Source: Phymatolithon calcareum
Lineage: Eukaryota > Rhodophyta > Florideophyceae > Hapalidiales
Length of the DNA: 64,000 nt
Direction of reading: 5' to 3'
Assembly (NCBI GenBank): GCA_977006965.1
Contig: OZ345352.1
Span: forward strand, 3,162,001-3,226,000
Position 1 is the stretch's first letter; every line of letters starts with the position of its first letter. Both the position numbers and the translations under genes were made by a program. Under the pieces are notes generated by a model that saw nothing but the letters and a program-made list of their open reading frames with translations, was not told the DNA's origin and ran no database searches. Shown here piece by piece: positions 30,040 to 41,656 of this stretch.

Positions 30040-30560
30040 CTCGGACAGGACGGATCAGACCCAGGTCCAGTCCGGTCCACTGTAATTCGGACTGGATTCG
30101 TACGGACCTCTCTTTTCGGATCAGATTCGGATCAGATCAGCATACAGCCAGTTTTTTCCGTACAGATTGGACTGATTCCGAAAAAATCGGATCCGATCTA
30201 GGTCGGATTTACAATTTGCGGACTATAAATGGATCGAACTTGATTTAATTTCGGACTGTAAAATAATAAGATCAGATCTCCAGGAGAAGAAATTTGGCGT
30301 GAAATTGGAAATATTATTGAAAAATATGTCAAAATTTAAGCCAAATACGTGTGCGATTTGCCTCAGGCTAAGGCAAAATCGGTTAGGATCAGGTTCAGGC
30401 CAACACAGATTTGGTTCGGATCCGATTTAGGCCGCTCAGAGCTGGTCGAGGGCTTTTTCGGACCGATTAGTGGACCGGGTCAGCGACATTTCCGGATCGA
30501 TCCATTTTTCGGATTCGGACGGTCGGCGTTCCGTCCGGTCCTAGTCCTAGATCTGTATCG
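30040..30560. repeat. Degenerate GGATC/CGGATCCGA-rich region
   Basis: Short motifs such as TCGGATCAGATTCGGATCAG, AATCGGATCCGATCTAGG and TTCGGATCCGATTTAGG recur irregularly. No fixed period is apparent. No coding. Confidence 0.5.
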
Positions 30561-30995
30561 TTTTGTCGAGGTACAATTTCTCAAATACTCAAGTTTTCGT
30601 TGCGCTATAGTGGTATGTAATTTCGAGATTTTTTGGAAAAAATAGATTGCTCATCTGGAATAGACCTCCGCCGTGAACAAGTAACATGCTCAACTCCAGT
30701 AAGCGAAAAGTGAGAAAATTGAACCTTTTTTCTTTCCAAAAAGGATCGAAAAGGTACGTTTTTTCTTCGCTAACTCTCTGTTTTTTTAAAATATATATAC
30801 ACAAAGTACACGATGTATGGATATTCATGGTCGACGGCAGCAGTATTCTAAAAACGAGGACGCATAACAACTGTGCTGCGGAACCGTATTCATAAAGAGT
30901 GAGAAATTATAATATTTTCAAGGAGTCCGCACTCGGGGTACCCATCGTCGAACTCCTGAGAGATAAAGAAAAAAAGGTTTTGCATATGCTTTTAA

Positions 30996-31038
30996 CAGCT
31001 GCTCGGCGGTTTATTTTAAATAAACCGCCGAGTAGCTG
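30996..31038. repeat. Compact palindrome with AT centre
   Basis: CAGCTGCTCGGCGGTTTATT is the inverted match of AATAAACCGCCGAGTAGCTG, one mismatch, around TTA. It can extrude as a cruciform. The GC-rich arms stand out in an AT-rich region. Confidence 0.8.
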
Positions 31039-31550
31039 AAGTAAAACCGTTTTTCTCCGAAGTTAGCATTTCGAGAAGGACGAGTTGTTGTGCTTTTGAA
31101 GGGAGTGTTACATAGTATGAAGATTGCACTGTAATGAACAATTGAGTATTAGACTATCATAGTATATCGTACATTCGTAACGTAGAGAACGATGTGGCTA
31201 ACCCTTAAAACGAAAAGATGTGTCCTTGGCAATGTAACGTTCTAAGAAAATTTCCCAGAGCGTTGCAGTACCATTGCCGTTTCAGAGGCAAGTCATAGGG
31301 GTTCAGAAGGCTTTAATACTCAACCAAACCAGCCGAGTTTCGACTAGATGATATTTCCTATTGTAGAGTGATGTTTTCAGCTAGATGTGAAAAATCGAAC
31401 TTGACATGGTAGCCATTAGTGTAAGTTTAACTATGGTAAAATTTAAAAAAATAAACAAAATATTTGCTGACGGTTTTTCTTCAGCAGAAGCAATTATTTC
31501 TTTTTGAGAAAGTGAGTTAAAGAAATACACAGTGGCAAAAGTATGTGTAA
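31039..31550. other. AT-rich, nothing recognisable
   Basis: No frames of note, no repeats beyond low complexity. Confidence 0.5.
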
Positions 31551-31800
31551 TTAAATATATCGCTTATCGCGGTATCGCCGTGCCGTTGTTTGCACAAGAA
31601 GCTTCCCAAAGCGTACGTTTTCCGATCTACAGACGTGTACAGTATAGTAGAACAGGTCCGAATAAGGTTCCTTACATCGAGAACTATCTGCACGGGTGCA
31701 GATAAAGGAAGGACATGCCGGGTTGATCGAATGCCTTAAATGGTGGAAGGACCTGGAATAATTCAAATACCGACTGCACGGGAGGAATCCTGTAAGACGT

Positions 31801-32465
31801 TGCACCAAAGCTGAGGCGCAAGATATTAGGAGAACACTTTGCGTTGCGACTCCTGCATGCAAAACGGAACCTGGAGAGAAGCAAGAACTAAGAGGGCAAG
31901 GATGAGGACCTAGCGCAGGCACAGAGGGATATTCGATACCTCGAAGAGCACGAATTGTTGAACGTCCCAGCTAAGAGGGCCGTGGAAGGAAAGGTCACAC
32001 ACAAGAAGGAGAAACTGCGAACCAATTGCGAATGGAGCGAGACGGAGAAGGCCAAAAAACGCAAAATCGCCGTGGATATGAACGAGAATCCAAACCCCGC
32101 AGTCCAAATTAGGTCGAGAAAACACAGACTTTGGGCAGTTAAATGGTTTTTCGGCCGCTTCCCTCCGCGAAACCCGTCGGCATATATCGAAAGCTACGAC
32201 GAACTAGCAGCGATGCTGTTGGAAACCCTCCAACGCAACCTAACGCAACCCAAGATGAATGAGGGAACAGAAGAGGAAGTGAAACAAGCGATGGACAAAC
32301 TGATGATGCTAGAAAGTGAGATGAAAGAGGAGATGATAGTGTGATGATGCAGGCGATGTGCAATAGTCTTACCTGGAAGGGTTGCAGCGCAATGCGAAGC
32401 TGCTCTGGTGTCGGCGCGCGCCGGCGTTGAGGACTTCTAAAATAAAAACGTACAATTTCCCCCCC
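31801..32465 (+). mobile_element. 5'-truncated LINE (C-tail family), second copy
   Basis: TGTAAGACGT occurs at 31791-31800 and 32466-32475, with similarity continuing imperfectly for ten more bases. The insert begins at the region encoding PKLRRKILGEHFALRL (compare PKIRRAQLGEHFAQRL at 11115) and ends in GGACTTCTAAAATAAAAACG, TACAATTT and seven C at 32459-32465. It carries the C-terminal box and one internal stop. Confidence 0.9.
31955..32344 (+). pseudogene. LINE C-terminal region with HR-FxGRFPP box
   Basis: Reads RAVEGKVTHKKEKL, SETEKAKKRKIAVDMNEN, then AVQIRSRKHRLWAVKWFFGR FPPRN, SYDELAAMLLETLQRNL and AMDKLMMLESEMKEEMIV. It is clearly homologous to residues 240-383 of the frame at 10505-11656, ending in the same EEMIV. 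Upstream there is a stop near 31890. Confidence 0.8.
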
Positions 32466-32660
32466 TGTAAGACGTCGCAAAAAAGACTGTTCGGAAAACG
32501 GCGGCACTGTAAATTTAGATGACTGCTGAGACCTTGTCAAATCGAATCGTGGGATCTCCCTATTGCACCTGCTCTCAACATTGAGAGGCAGTCTGTTAAG
32601 ATCGTAGGTGAGAGGTGGATGTCGAAACTCTGGAAATCCTCCGAAAGAAGAACGGGACAT

Positions 32661-33059
32661 TTGACGCGCAGCATTGATCAGAACTCCTTTGTGAATCTGG
32701 AAAAGTCATGCAAATCGTCTTCTATGCAAAGGAATGTCTCCCAAGAATAAATTATGTGGAAAGAAAAGGATCACAGTATAGATTGAGCGCAATAGTTTGT
32801 GTAATGTTTTCAATGGAAATCATCAGCAGTTTTGAGAAGCTTGAGAAAAGCAATTACAACGTGAAGGTTCAGAAGTTTTTAAGAGAAAATAACCAATTCC
32901 AGTATTCCCCGTGAAATCCACAGGAAATGACGCAGAGAAGCGCTTTAAAGGAGAATACGCAGTAGGAACACTAAATTACATCATAAAGACAGGGACATGT
33001 AATTAGGTAAAAAGGAAGCCACTCCTAATCCTATGAAATTCCGCGTAAGACTAAACATT
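32661..33059. other. No gene seen
   Basis: A 68-codon frame (32708-32914) has no recognisable features. Nothing else. Confidence 0.45.
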
Positions 33060-33412
33060 TGACTCTAGAATACACATGCCATATCGCAGAAAGGGACAGC
33101 ATTGATCGTCCTCATGATTTTCTCTGCTAAGACAACCACAAATAGAAAGAGTATTACGGTACAGTGCAAAATTTTCGCTGCTATCATATTACGAGAGAAG
33201 TGACTCTAGATTACTTTACACATGCCATATCGCAGAAAGGTAAAGCATTGATCGTCCGCCTGATTTTTTCTGTCAATTATCATCTTCCTTTTTCTATAGA
33301 TAGCAGCGTAAATTTTGCGCTGTACCGTAATACTGCTAAAATATCCATAAATAATAAGAGTGTTACAGTACAGTGCAAAATTTAAGCTTCTATCATATTA
33401 CAAGAGAAGTGT
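33060..33412. repeat. Compound direct and inverted repeat
   Basis: CACATGCCATATCGCAGAAA, then GCATTGATCGTCC, occurs near 33074 and 33219. AGAGTATTACGGTACAGTGC (33148) recurs as AGAGTGTTACAGTACAGTGC (33358) and, inverted, as GCGCTGTACCGTAATACT near 33318. TATCATATTAC-AGAGAAGTG ends both direct units. It probably derives from two overlapping copies of a small inverted-repeat element. Confidence 0.75.
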
Positions 33413-35056
33413 AAGTGCACCGGTCCACCCAAGTTGTAATTGCATCGGCATTGAGTACAGGTATTGATGCTTTCCTAAATAATTTTGGATAACCGCGACG
33501 TGGAGCACACTGTATTGTTCAGTACTGTACGCCGCAAGATGCCACGGGGCTTGTGGATGGGTGGATCTATCCAGTAGTGAGTGCCACCTTGGCGAGCGCC
33601 GCCATAGGCGAGGGTGCCCGTACATTTTGCCCTGCTGTAGGAAGGCGTTTGCGAATGTACCCCACGCCACGAAGGATGATGAGCGGATTACATTTTGAAT
33701 TCGCTTTCGTTTTGGTACGTGACCTAATGCGGAGCTCCAACGGCGGCTAGACGCCGTTCTTTGTACGCCACGAGTGAATTCTCCTGCATTCTAAACCATT
33801 ATATATAAGACGCGAGCTCCTCAACTTGAATTAATCCAAATTTTGTTCTAGAGGACTCCCTGAAGCACTCACTATCTTCTCTGAAATTATGCCACTGTCC
33901 GTACATTGCGTTACAGGGTTGCTTCCTTGTTGTTACAGTGTCAGAGTGTTGCAGAGAATGGAGAGCGAAACGGTGAGGAGATCGCGTACTGCATGTACAG
34001 CTATCCTCTTTGCATGGCATAAATTCTTAGCTAATTAGTGATTGACTGGTATCCAGTTGCTGCTTACCCCTTGCCACTCGCGCAATTCTGTCAACACTGC
34101 GAAGATCGATGAAAGAGGCGCTTCCCAGTCAGTCGCTTCTCGGTTAATCCGAAATTGCTTTGGTGTTGCGTAATCAATAAGTTTGCAAGTTCTCGCCGAT
34201 AATTGCCCGTCGAGCACTACTCTGTTGACATCAGTCAGAAATTCACTTCACAGCATAGCACAGTAGTACGTTCAACAATTTATTCCCATAGTTCCTTGGG
34301 CCATCACAGGCAATGGCCGCTGCAAAAGACATCTAAGACCTAAACTCGCACCTCTCGCACCAGCACGTCCGAGAGGTGTGAGTCTGATATCTCCAGATAG
34401 AACAATCCAGTCCTCTCTGACTTTCGTCAACATACAAAATCATTCTATGGACATGCAAAGGCTCCCATGGCCGCACGCAGGCATACCTTTGCAATTTACA
34501 CTTCTGTTCCGTTCCTCCCGTCCTCGTGCGATTTTAAGTTCCGCATCCACCTCCTGTAATCGCGAAGCACACCAAAGTGCACAGGCACCCAAGATGCATC
34601 TACTGTCAGGTCTCGCGAGGCTCGCGTCATTCGCATCAATGGCTTTGTATTTTTCCGATACGGGACACCAATCCAGCGCTTAGGTCAACGGCGATTGCCT
34701 GATGAATTATGAAAATCACCCCATGAGGTACAGTATCAAACCGTTTACAGTTCACCAATGTCGAAATTTTATTCCACTAGCCGCTTCACTTTGACCTGAT
34801 CTGACGACACGATCCCCATTTCTGTCTTGTTTACACAAGCAAAGTGGAGAACAGTAACGAATGGACGAGCCTAGGCTCGACCCCCCTGGGTACCAGTCTT
34901 TCATTTGGTTTAAAAAAATCGCTCAATTACATACGCACGTCCAGTTCGAATGTATCTACTGTACCGATGGAAACGTCGTTGGATGCACAACCAGCACTCA
35001 CTATCCAATTTGCACGTTTTCCCTCTCAAACGTATAATCATAGCCCCGTGACCCAC
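33413..35056. other. No supported gene
   Basis: GC-rich patches near 33540-33680 and 34460-34680 keep short frames open on both strands (for example 34378-34683 plus), but no family or signal is visible. The last 100 bases before 35157 probably hold the promoter of the next gene (CTATATCAGC at 35061). Confidence 0.45.
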
Positions 35057-35156
35057 GCTGCTATATCAGCGCACCGCGCCGCCTTCGATAAGACAAAACA
35101 GTGTCATCCGCTCCTTTCACATCTCAGTCTTCTCAGACCCCGCAACGAATACCGCG

Positions 35157-35924
35157 ATGAAACCTTCAACCATCTTTGTCCTCACACTTCTAGTCGCTAT
35201 CACCTCCGCCAGGCTGGTTTTCGATGATGGTGCAAAGCCAAATCTCGTGGTTCTGCAAAGCTTCGGCTCCGGCTCCACAACGTTCGGACTCCGACTTCTC
35301 TGCAAACCTTCAGAATCACTCGTGTCCGTCACTGCAAAAAACATCAACGAGCAGATCGCTACGCATGTGAAGTTCACCAATGTCAAAACTGTCTACGGGT
35401 ACAACCTCACCACCCTAATCGAGACTGACGGCAAACTTGGATACTCATCTTTCAAAATCATTGCTAAGACATCATTCAATGGCCGTCTTCGCGTTCGAAC
35501 TCTCACAGCATCTCTCGAAGTACGGGGTGTGCAGCTCTACCGCAAAAAACGTCCACTCGGCGGCGACAGCGGAGATGCTATTACATTTCCTTCCAAGAGA
35601 TCTGTTCTGGCTGGTGCAACATTCGAAGGTAATGTGTACGCTGGACGAGGTCGACGAATGACGCTGAAGGACTGCACGGTTCGCGTGGTGGAAGAAGGAA
35701 AGAAGATTCCAATGTTTCTGCGATTGCAGGATGTGCGCATGCAGGGTAATAGAGTCAAGCTCTCACCGCGCAGCTACCGCGGGTCACGCGGCATTCGTAT
35801 CTCTTTCGAATGCCCGGACATCTCGCATGACGGCGAAGTGGCGGAGACAGACGTACGCGTTCTCGTTTTGCCCACCTGTGATCAAACGTGTACCAGTACA
35901 TTTTGTTATTCCTTCTGCCAGTAA
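35157..35924 (+). CDS. Secreted protein of unknown function with Cys-rich end
   Basis: 255 residues. The ATG at 35157 starts a textbook signal peptide (MKPSTIFVLTLLVAITSA, cleavage before R-L-V). The mature part alternates beta-strand-like stretches and basic segments (SFNGRLRVRTLTASLEVRGV, YRKKRPLGGDSGD, GRGRRMTLKDCTVRVVEEGK, SPRSYRGSRGIRISFECP). It ends with a compact cysteine cluster, CDQTCTSTFCYSFCQ. There is one N-glycosylation-type site (NLTT). No enzyme motif. Intact single exon with a TATA-like CTATATC about 93 bases upstream. Secreted or wall-associated by inference. Unlike the secreted gene at 6355 it is not Gly/Thr-repetitive. Confidence 0.8.
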   Translation: MKPSTIFVLTLLVAITSARLVFDDGAKPNLVVLQSFGSGSTTFGLRLLCKPSESLVSVTAKNINEQIATHVKFTNVKTVYGYNLTTLIETDGKLGYSSFKIIAKTSFNGRLRVRTLTASLEVRGVQLYRKKRPLGGDSGDAITFPSKRSVLAGATFEGNVYAGRGRRMTLKDCTVRVVEEGKKIPMFLRLQDVRMQGNRVKLSPRSYRGSRGIRISFECPDISHDGEVAETDVRVLVLPTCDQTCTSTFCYSFCQ

Positions 35925-37977
35925 TGCCGGCGGAACCTAACTGTACCGACATTTCTAGGCATGAATCAAGCCGGACATGGCGGTAATAATTGCAAGCGAA
36001 GGCGGACGAATAAATCATTCTCCGCCACAACGACCAATTTTGGATCAATTTTGCGCCGGGTAGAGACACGCAGGTCTCGGAAGTACGTGTGAAGAACTAG
36101 ACTTAAATTATGTAAATTTTGTATAAAACTTTACCCCTTCCTAACTGTAAGCTCTGGCTGCCTTCGTTGTTCACGCATCCGTCAATGAATTGTTCAATGC
36201 GTCCGTCCAGAGGTGCAGCACTCGGCCTACGTTTTGTGTCGAGCGGCCGTGCGGTGGATATGTAAGGGAAATGGTTGCAGGCTGTGTGGCACCGTAGTAA
36301 ATTAACGCACAACTGGTACGTGTTGCCGAAGCAATAGATTTGTCCACCGATTGTAAACACGGAGTATCAATACAGCAACACAATCTCATACTGACTGTAC
36401 ACCTCCTCCTCAGCGTCCTCTCCCCTCAGTAAATGTTACCGCTCGCCCGCCAACGTATTTAGCTCTAGAAAGATCTCCTGAGATATCATACTTATCGTCT
36501 AATTGAATCCGGTCCTGATCAATACCAACAAATCACGGCTCCACGTCAACTGCTGTGGCGGCCGCCTATTCAGCCCACCCAATTGAAACCGATCAGTGTT
36601 TTGTAAGCATATTAATCCGAGTCCTTCAGCATCTGTTTACTGGTTCATAGAAATTCGAATTTCTCATAAAACTTACTGTATTTTTTGAATAATGAGCAGC
36701 GGTCAGCGCACTGGCAATACGTATACACGTGTCCACGAATTCAAACCCGATGGCGCAAGGGTCGATCGGAATTTCAAGTTGCACCGATTCCATTTCGGCT
36801 TGGAGATGCAACCGACCGCCGGCGTCCTGGCGTTGCAGGGGTTGCGATTGCACTGTCGCTCGGTTTTAAATTGAGAGCATCCATGGCGAAAGGAATGCTC
36901 CTGATGTCTTGCCGGTTCCTAAACAAGGCTTTCGCTTAGTTCAGGAAGCGTATGCTGTGTGTGCCATTCTTCGCAGTGTACCCCGCTTTAAAAGCTACCA
37001 AACAATGATGCAAGCGACAAGGAGAGCACTCCTTTCAAACAGAGACGAAAACTCTATTATTTGCGCATCAAATTTTGCAGATTATTAAATATCGGAGGCG
37101 CACTCAGGCATCTGCCTCCCCCCCACGATTAAGTGGATGTACCTACCGCAGAAAAATTAAGCTCCAATATCCGAAGAAGACGAGAGCATTGTTCAGCAAC
37201 TACGAAAATTTAGCGACGTAAAGCACTACAGGCGGCTTGAAAATGAGAGTTGAAGGCAAAATTAGAGCCTCACCAGTGCGCCAAGCTATTCAAATGGAAA
37301 CGTAAGCGAAGGATTGTAACGCAACGAAACGTCTCTAAGGTGCAATGCTAATTGACGAAGGGAGCTTCAATTAAACAGAAATCCAATCCAGTCCAGTGCG
37401 TCAAATTCAAGCTTTCGCAATTCATGCTCGATTAGAAAGTCGCATGTTTTAGCGCCTCTGTGGATTGAGAAATCACAGAGAAGTTGGAAAGAAAGAACTG
37501 ATCAAAGAATAGTCGATGGGACCCTGGCCATGTTTTGTGCTACGTTAACCCGTGCGCGCATCTGGGGATACGAAATTGTTGTACACTTTGATTTGACAGA
37601 CAGAAAAGGGAAGTAAAACTTGGTGCATGTCAAGCAAACAAATTTTTGACCACACCAAGTTTTGCTAGCATTTTTTGTGTTGCCCTTAAGGATAATGAGT
37701 GTTTTGAGTTGAGCTTCTCGTTCCCTAGACCATGCGGTTGTCCATCGTAGGGTAGTGCGCCGTCTTACGTTGAGCTAGATGAACGGAAAGGGTGAGAAAA
37801 AAGCTCAGCTTGACCGGAGCGCGAAGAATGATTCTACTTTCGCGCAGGACAGGGTAGGAAAACCAGAGAGCCAATTCACCGCGTGGATTACTTCTAATCC
37901 GTGGTAAAGCCTTTATTAGAATATTCAGAATAAATCAAATGAGAGGCAAACAATGAAAGGCGACGACTTCTTTCTTT
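35925..37977. other. No supported gene; small frame at 36692-36874 (+)
   Basis: 36692-36874 (60 codons from ATG, containing TYTRVHEFKPDGARVDRNFK) lies in a locally GC-rich patch and could be a tiny gene or scrap, but the opposite strand is equally open. A short pyrimidine microsatellite (TTTC)n is at 37971-37986. Nothing else seen. Confidence 0.4.
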
Positions 37978-38330
37978 CTTTCTTTTACTGCGGGATTTCT
38001 CGAAGTTGATGGAACAACTCCGCATCCTTACGGCTCTAGTAGACCTTAACAGATACGAGTGGTACTTGATGTCACAACAGCTGTCCAAGCTGCACAAGGT
38101 GCAGACCATGGTCCAGCTGAACATCCATATCGCTACGCAGCCAATCTTCATTCGCCGTCCTTCAAAGGGATGCCCGGGTTGGAAACCATTTAGGACGTTC
38201 ACGGTAGCTAATCATCTCTCTGGATTCTTTCATTTCCTTCTGTCTTCTCTCCCAGCTTCCTTCAGCGTTGCGGCACACCACACAGGGCGGAATCCATGTA
38301 CTACCATACTACCAGAAGGAGATAGTCTTC
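37978..38330 (+). repeat. Dispersed repeat Z, copy 1
   Basis: Aligns with the reverse complement of 61141-61485. Landmarks are CTTACGGCT, AGATACGAGTGGTAC, AACCATTTAGGA, CACGGTAGCT-ATCATCTC, CTCTCCCAGC and GGAATCCATGTACTACCA. The 126-codon frame at 38006-38386 lies on this repeat and shows no known domain; the second copy does not conserve it clearly. Confidence 0.8.
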
Positions 38331-38485
38331 TCCCCTGGGGAGGCCGGAGCACAGCTCTTGTCATTTCAAAAAACCCTGCAATGTAGAGGGGAAAAATTCC
38401 TGACTGAACTCTTGGCTCCTTCCTGTGACGCACAGGTGCACGGGTAGCCGGACCGGTTATCATAGCCGGCCTGTATCAAATCCGC

Positions 38486-38695
38486 TTAAATTCGCAAGAT
38501 TTCTTGGAAATCCAGCGACGGCTGGGTTGGGTCTGGCATTTCGAGCGTGGCAAGTTCTCGATTTGCCGAGTCCCAGGCGAGCGCGTTCGCGATAGCGCCA
38601 GCCATTTCCGACGGAATTACCGCCAGAAGAATCGCGTTGCGCAGCATTACTGCTGCGGCCACTTGCGCCCTCCGTGCGCGCGCGTCGCAAGACAT
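38486..38695 (-). CDS. Small hypothetical protein, 69 residues
   Basis: ATG at 38695; MSCDARARRAQVAAAVMLRN, then AILLAVIPSEMAGAIANALA and an acidic end to DFQEILRI. The segment is markedly GC-rich with G or C at most third positions, unlike its surroundings but like the supported genes nearby. The middle is a likely amphipathic or membrane-associated helix. No family recognised; it could be a fragment of a larger lost gene. Confidence 0.4.
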   Translation of the reverse strand: MSCDARARRAQVAAAVMLRNAILLAVIPSEMAGAIANALAWDSANRELATLEMPDPTQPSLDFQEILRI

Positions 38696-38757
38696 GTGAC
38701 CTAGGCACCAAGCCTGTCACAGGCAAGAATTGAAATACGACCCCACGAGGGCACAAG

Positions 38758-38905
38758 GATTTCGCCGTGAAGTGGTGTGTCCGCAGAACTCGCAGTACTC
38801 GTAGGAAGCATTTAGCGAGTACCTAAAATGAATCCAGTCGGGGAGCACCTTGGTGGCTGGCTAAATATTGAGACTGCGTATATTCTGCAAAAAAGAATTG
38901 GTCGA
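38758..38905 (+). repeat. Dispersed repeat W, copy 1
   Basis: Aligns with 60930-61075 in the same orientation: GTGGTGTG-CCGCAG, CAGTACTC, then AATGAATCCAGTC-GGAGCA and C-TTGCAA-AAAAG-type end. It resembles a retroelement 3' tail. In both places it lies within 1 kb of a copy of repeat Z, but the relative orientation differs. Confidence 0.6.
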
Positions 38906-39894
38906 GTACAATGGAAACTAACATCCATGACTACACTGATTACCTCAAATGCTGTAGTGGGCTCATATGTAAGATTGTAAGTAACACTATAAGAACACTT
39001 GAACCATTCTGGTGTCGAAGCGAATTGTGATGCACAAGGGGGGTTGGGCCAGCAGTATTATTAGTTATCACTCTAGGCAAGCATTACGAATTGCAATGAC
39101 AACGCAAGCAATCAACGGCAATTATAGTTGCAAGACGACGTGGGGCACCAATGCGGCCAGAAATATGCTCGTTCTCTCGACTTCAACTTAGTTCTTTGTG
39201 CTTGTTTACTCTTTTGCTCCGGGCCTTCTCCACAGCAACCGGATCTATCTGCTGATCCCATTATTTATTGTTCGCCTTGAGCAAGAAGTGTGCCTCGAAT
39301 AGCAGCCTTGAAATCTTCTTCCAATTGTGTTCCCGTGGTTTCTCAGTACTTGATCGAAGCCTGTGTGCTTCTGCAGTTCACCCAAGTGTAAAGCCACAGT
39401 GCAGTTGTAACTTTAAAGATCCGACCCACGTTAATGCGACTAAAAGCTCCCGATACGGCGCTACTGTCTTTTGAAAGAGAGAAGACAAATTTCAACAATT
39501 CCGTGGACTGAGTATAAGCACTTTACCCCTCATCCACTTTAACATCAGAGTCCGACGAGCTGGATGGGAGATAGTAAGCACACTACGTTTATTCGGAGGC
39601 ACAAAAGAGGGGAATAAAAAAAGTCCGTGAAAACACTAAATAATACCCCACACTAATTGCAGTAGCACGTTCAGCTGCAAGCCAATCATCATGCATGTCT
39701 TGACTTGACCATAAAAAATTTACAAATAGCATTCATTGACATGTCAATGGCGCACAGCAGCTTGGCCTTTTTACATGGCGCCCTGACAACCTTTGCGTCC
39801 CTAATGGAGGCTAAAGGTGTTGCAAACCAATTGCCCCATTCATCAAGCGCTAAGATGGCGTCCACCCCTCTCACGAATCCGCGCGTAATGCAAG
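38906..39894. other. Nothing recognisable
   Basis: Only short unrelated frames. The promoter of the next gene must lie here but no clear TATA box was found. Confidence 0.45.
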
Positions 39895-40434
39895 ATGGCC
39901 CCATTCGCGGTCAGAACCGTTCTATTCAATGCCTTCACGGCACTGGAGGACTTTGCAATGTGGGTGAGCGATCCAGCCCGTCAACGTGCTGCCGCGCTTG
40001 CCAGCTCCTGTCCCACCGGCAGCGGTGAATCTTGCGGCGATCTATCTCACGCCGTTCGCGCAGCGCGCGCCACGGCAAACGACTTGCGTGTAATCGTCGT
40101 GCGTCTGACCGGACGTCAGCATTTATACATCGGTCTCGGCACTGCCGGGTTCCTGCTTCTTCTCCTGTCCCTTGTTTTCGCATTCGTCATGTGCCGTATG
40201 TCCTCGAAGAAGAACAGACGTCTGAAGAATGTTGAAGTTGCGGCTACTAGCAATGCGCCGCCGATTCTGTTTGACGAGCATGGCGTGTTGGCGGACTTTG
40301 CACGTCGAATGTCGCATGGACGTACTCGGCCGGAAATGTATCTTTCCAGCGCGGCCGTCGACGTCGGCACACCCGCCGCCGCTCACGGGGACGCGCGGGA
40401 AGTTTTCAGCACTCCACGCGGCGATTATGTGTAA
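39895..40434 (+). CDS. Single-pass membrane protein of unknown function
   Basis: 179 residues from the ATG at 39895. An N-terminal helical region of about 75 residues contains one pair of cysteines (SSCPTGSGESC, positions 39 and 47). It is followed by a strong transmembrane helix at about 77-100 (IGLGTAGFLLLLLSLVFAFV), a basic stop-transfer (RMSSKKNRRLKN), and a Gly/Ala/Ser-rich tail ending TPRGDYV. No signal peptide. The basic cluster after the helix suggests that the C-terminus is cytoplasmic. The frame is GC-rich with consistent third-position bias and no interruption, and looks like a real host gene. No homologous family comes to mind. Confidence 0.7.
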   Translation: MAPFAVRTVLFNAFTALEDFAMWVSDPARQRAAALASSCPTGSGESCGDLSHAVRAARATANDLRVIVVRLTGRQHLYIGLGTAGFLLLLLSLVFAFVMCRMSSKKNRRLKNVEVAATSNAPPILFDEHGVLADFARRMSHGRTRPEMYLSSAAVDVGTPAAAHGDAREVFSTPRGDYV

Positions 40435-41656
40435 ACGACACAGCGCGAATGGGACACTGCCCTGATATTTGTGATCATCAGGCAAGCTTTTTGAGAAACC
40501 TTTTCAAGCACGGTTTTAGTTTCTTGGTGTTTTAGCGTGGAGCTCCATGTCACGCGCCTTTGTGGCGTCAGATTCCCCAAGGGCCAGACGACTTGCGTTG
40601 TTTTGACATCCATTTGCAGCAATTACCGCGTCACTCCTATGTGCCTTTTTTGCATTTCAATATTTCCGGGATGTATACTTCAAGGAGTTATTTACAAGCC
40701 CTTCAGTGAGATTAGATCCCTTTCATAAATCGCATCTTTGATGCAAGTATAGCGACATAATTCCGATGCGAGTTTACCTTCAGGTAGACCGGCTATTCCA
40801 TTCACTATGAAAATAACTGATTCCGAATGAAACAACCGCATACCAAAGGAAAATATAGGGGCCCTACAAAAACACATCTAGTAACTACGCAAGGCACACA
40901 AGCAAAAAATCCGAGCTTTACCCAGGTCAGTCGGGTAGGAGCACCATGCTTTACCGTCACCCTTATCCTTACCTCTGCAAATGGCGTCGCAGTCCACAAG
41001 CATCAAGAGATATATGACCGGCCCCTGTCAACGCATCAAAAAAAGAATTTTGAGTCCAGTGCACCGTCCGACTTTAAGAAGTAAGAAAATCCGTGCCTGC
41101 CAATATGCGAGATGGTCTGATATAAGATTACAAATTCAGCCAGAGTGCGCCGAAAGTGCCGCAGGCGACGATGCGTCGCACGTTCCTGGACGTCGCAGGG
41201 AAATGCTTCTCGGCGTCCACGTTCCGGATAGATAGCCACAAAGAGCACAATGTCGCGCAAACGCGGCATATTCCACGAACTGACTTCCATAGTCTTGTGC
41301 TTGGCGCCAACTAACCTGTTTCATTATGAGCATTGGGCAATTAATTGATAGGAGTATTCTCTTGTCGGCTGCTTTGAACTGCAGCTGCAAAAGTTGCGCA
41401 TGGTGCTCGCCGCCATGATAGTCCTGGATTGAAAACCGTCAGACTGCAGAGTTAGTGTCTTAGACTATGGTTTCTACACCAAGCAAATGTTCACATGTCG
41501 ATACCATCTTTCGAATCTGTGCACCTGCACGAAGAACGGATTCCAAAAACAATCAAGCAACGGAACGCATCTCGCACTGAATGTCCATTCATATCCGTCA
41601 TTTGCTTTCTGTATCAGAATCCATGCCCAAAACAAGATGGGATTATTCGCAAGCAA
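40435..41656. other. No supported gene
   Basis: A minus-strand frame at 41128-41310 (VRGICRVCATLCSLWLSIRN) reads plausibly but is short and without support. Nothing else. Confidence 0.45.

Larger units (their letters stand above)
27650..30060 (-). repeat. Dispersed repeat X, copy B, interrupted
   Basis: 30060-29726 and 27732-27650 together form the minus-strand counterpart of 685-1110. Shared blocks include ATTTTGACTGGTAATAAGG, GCAAATCAACGCTGCACGTG and AATGAGGACTTTTTGACTGG. The element at 27735-29723 sits in the middle, at the position of CCTCCTAACCAG in copy A. Confidence 0.8.
31551..32660 (-). pseudogene. Possible unknown frame split by a LINE
   Basis: On the minus strand, 32660-32466 (ATG at 32660) and 31800-31551 are each open and join in frame across the LINE target duplication (SEQSFLRRLT then GFLPCSRYLN), giving about 148 codons. 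No family is recognised. Because any two open stretches have a one-in-three chance of agreeing in frame, the evidence is modest. Confidence 0.3.

Noticed and set aside
33060-33412. CRISPR-like array
   Set aside because: Only two direct units, irregular spacing, one inverted copy, and no associated genes.
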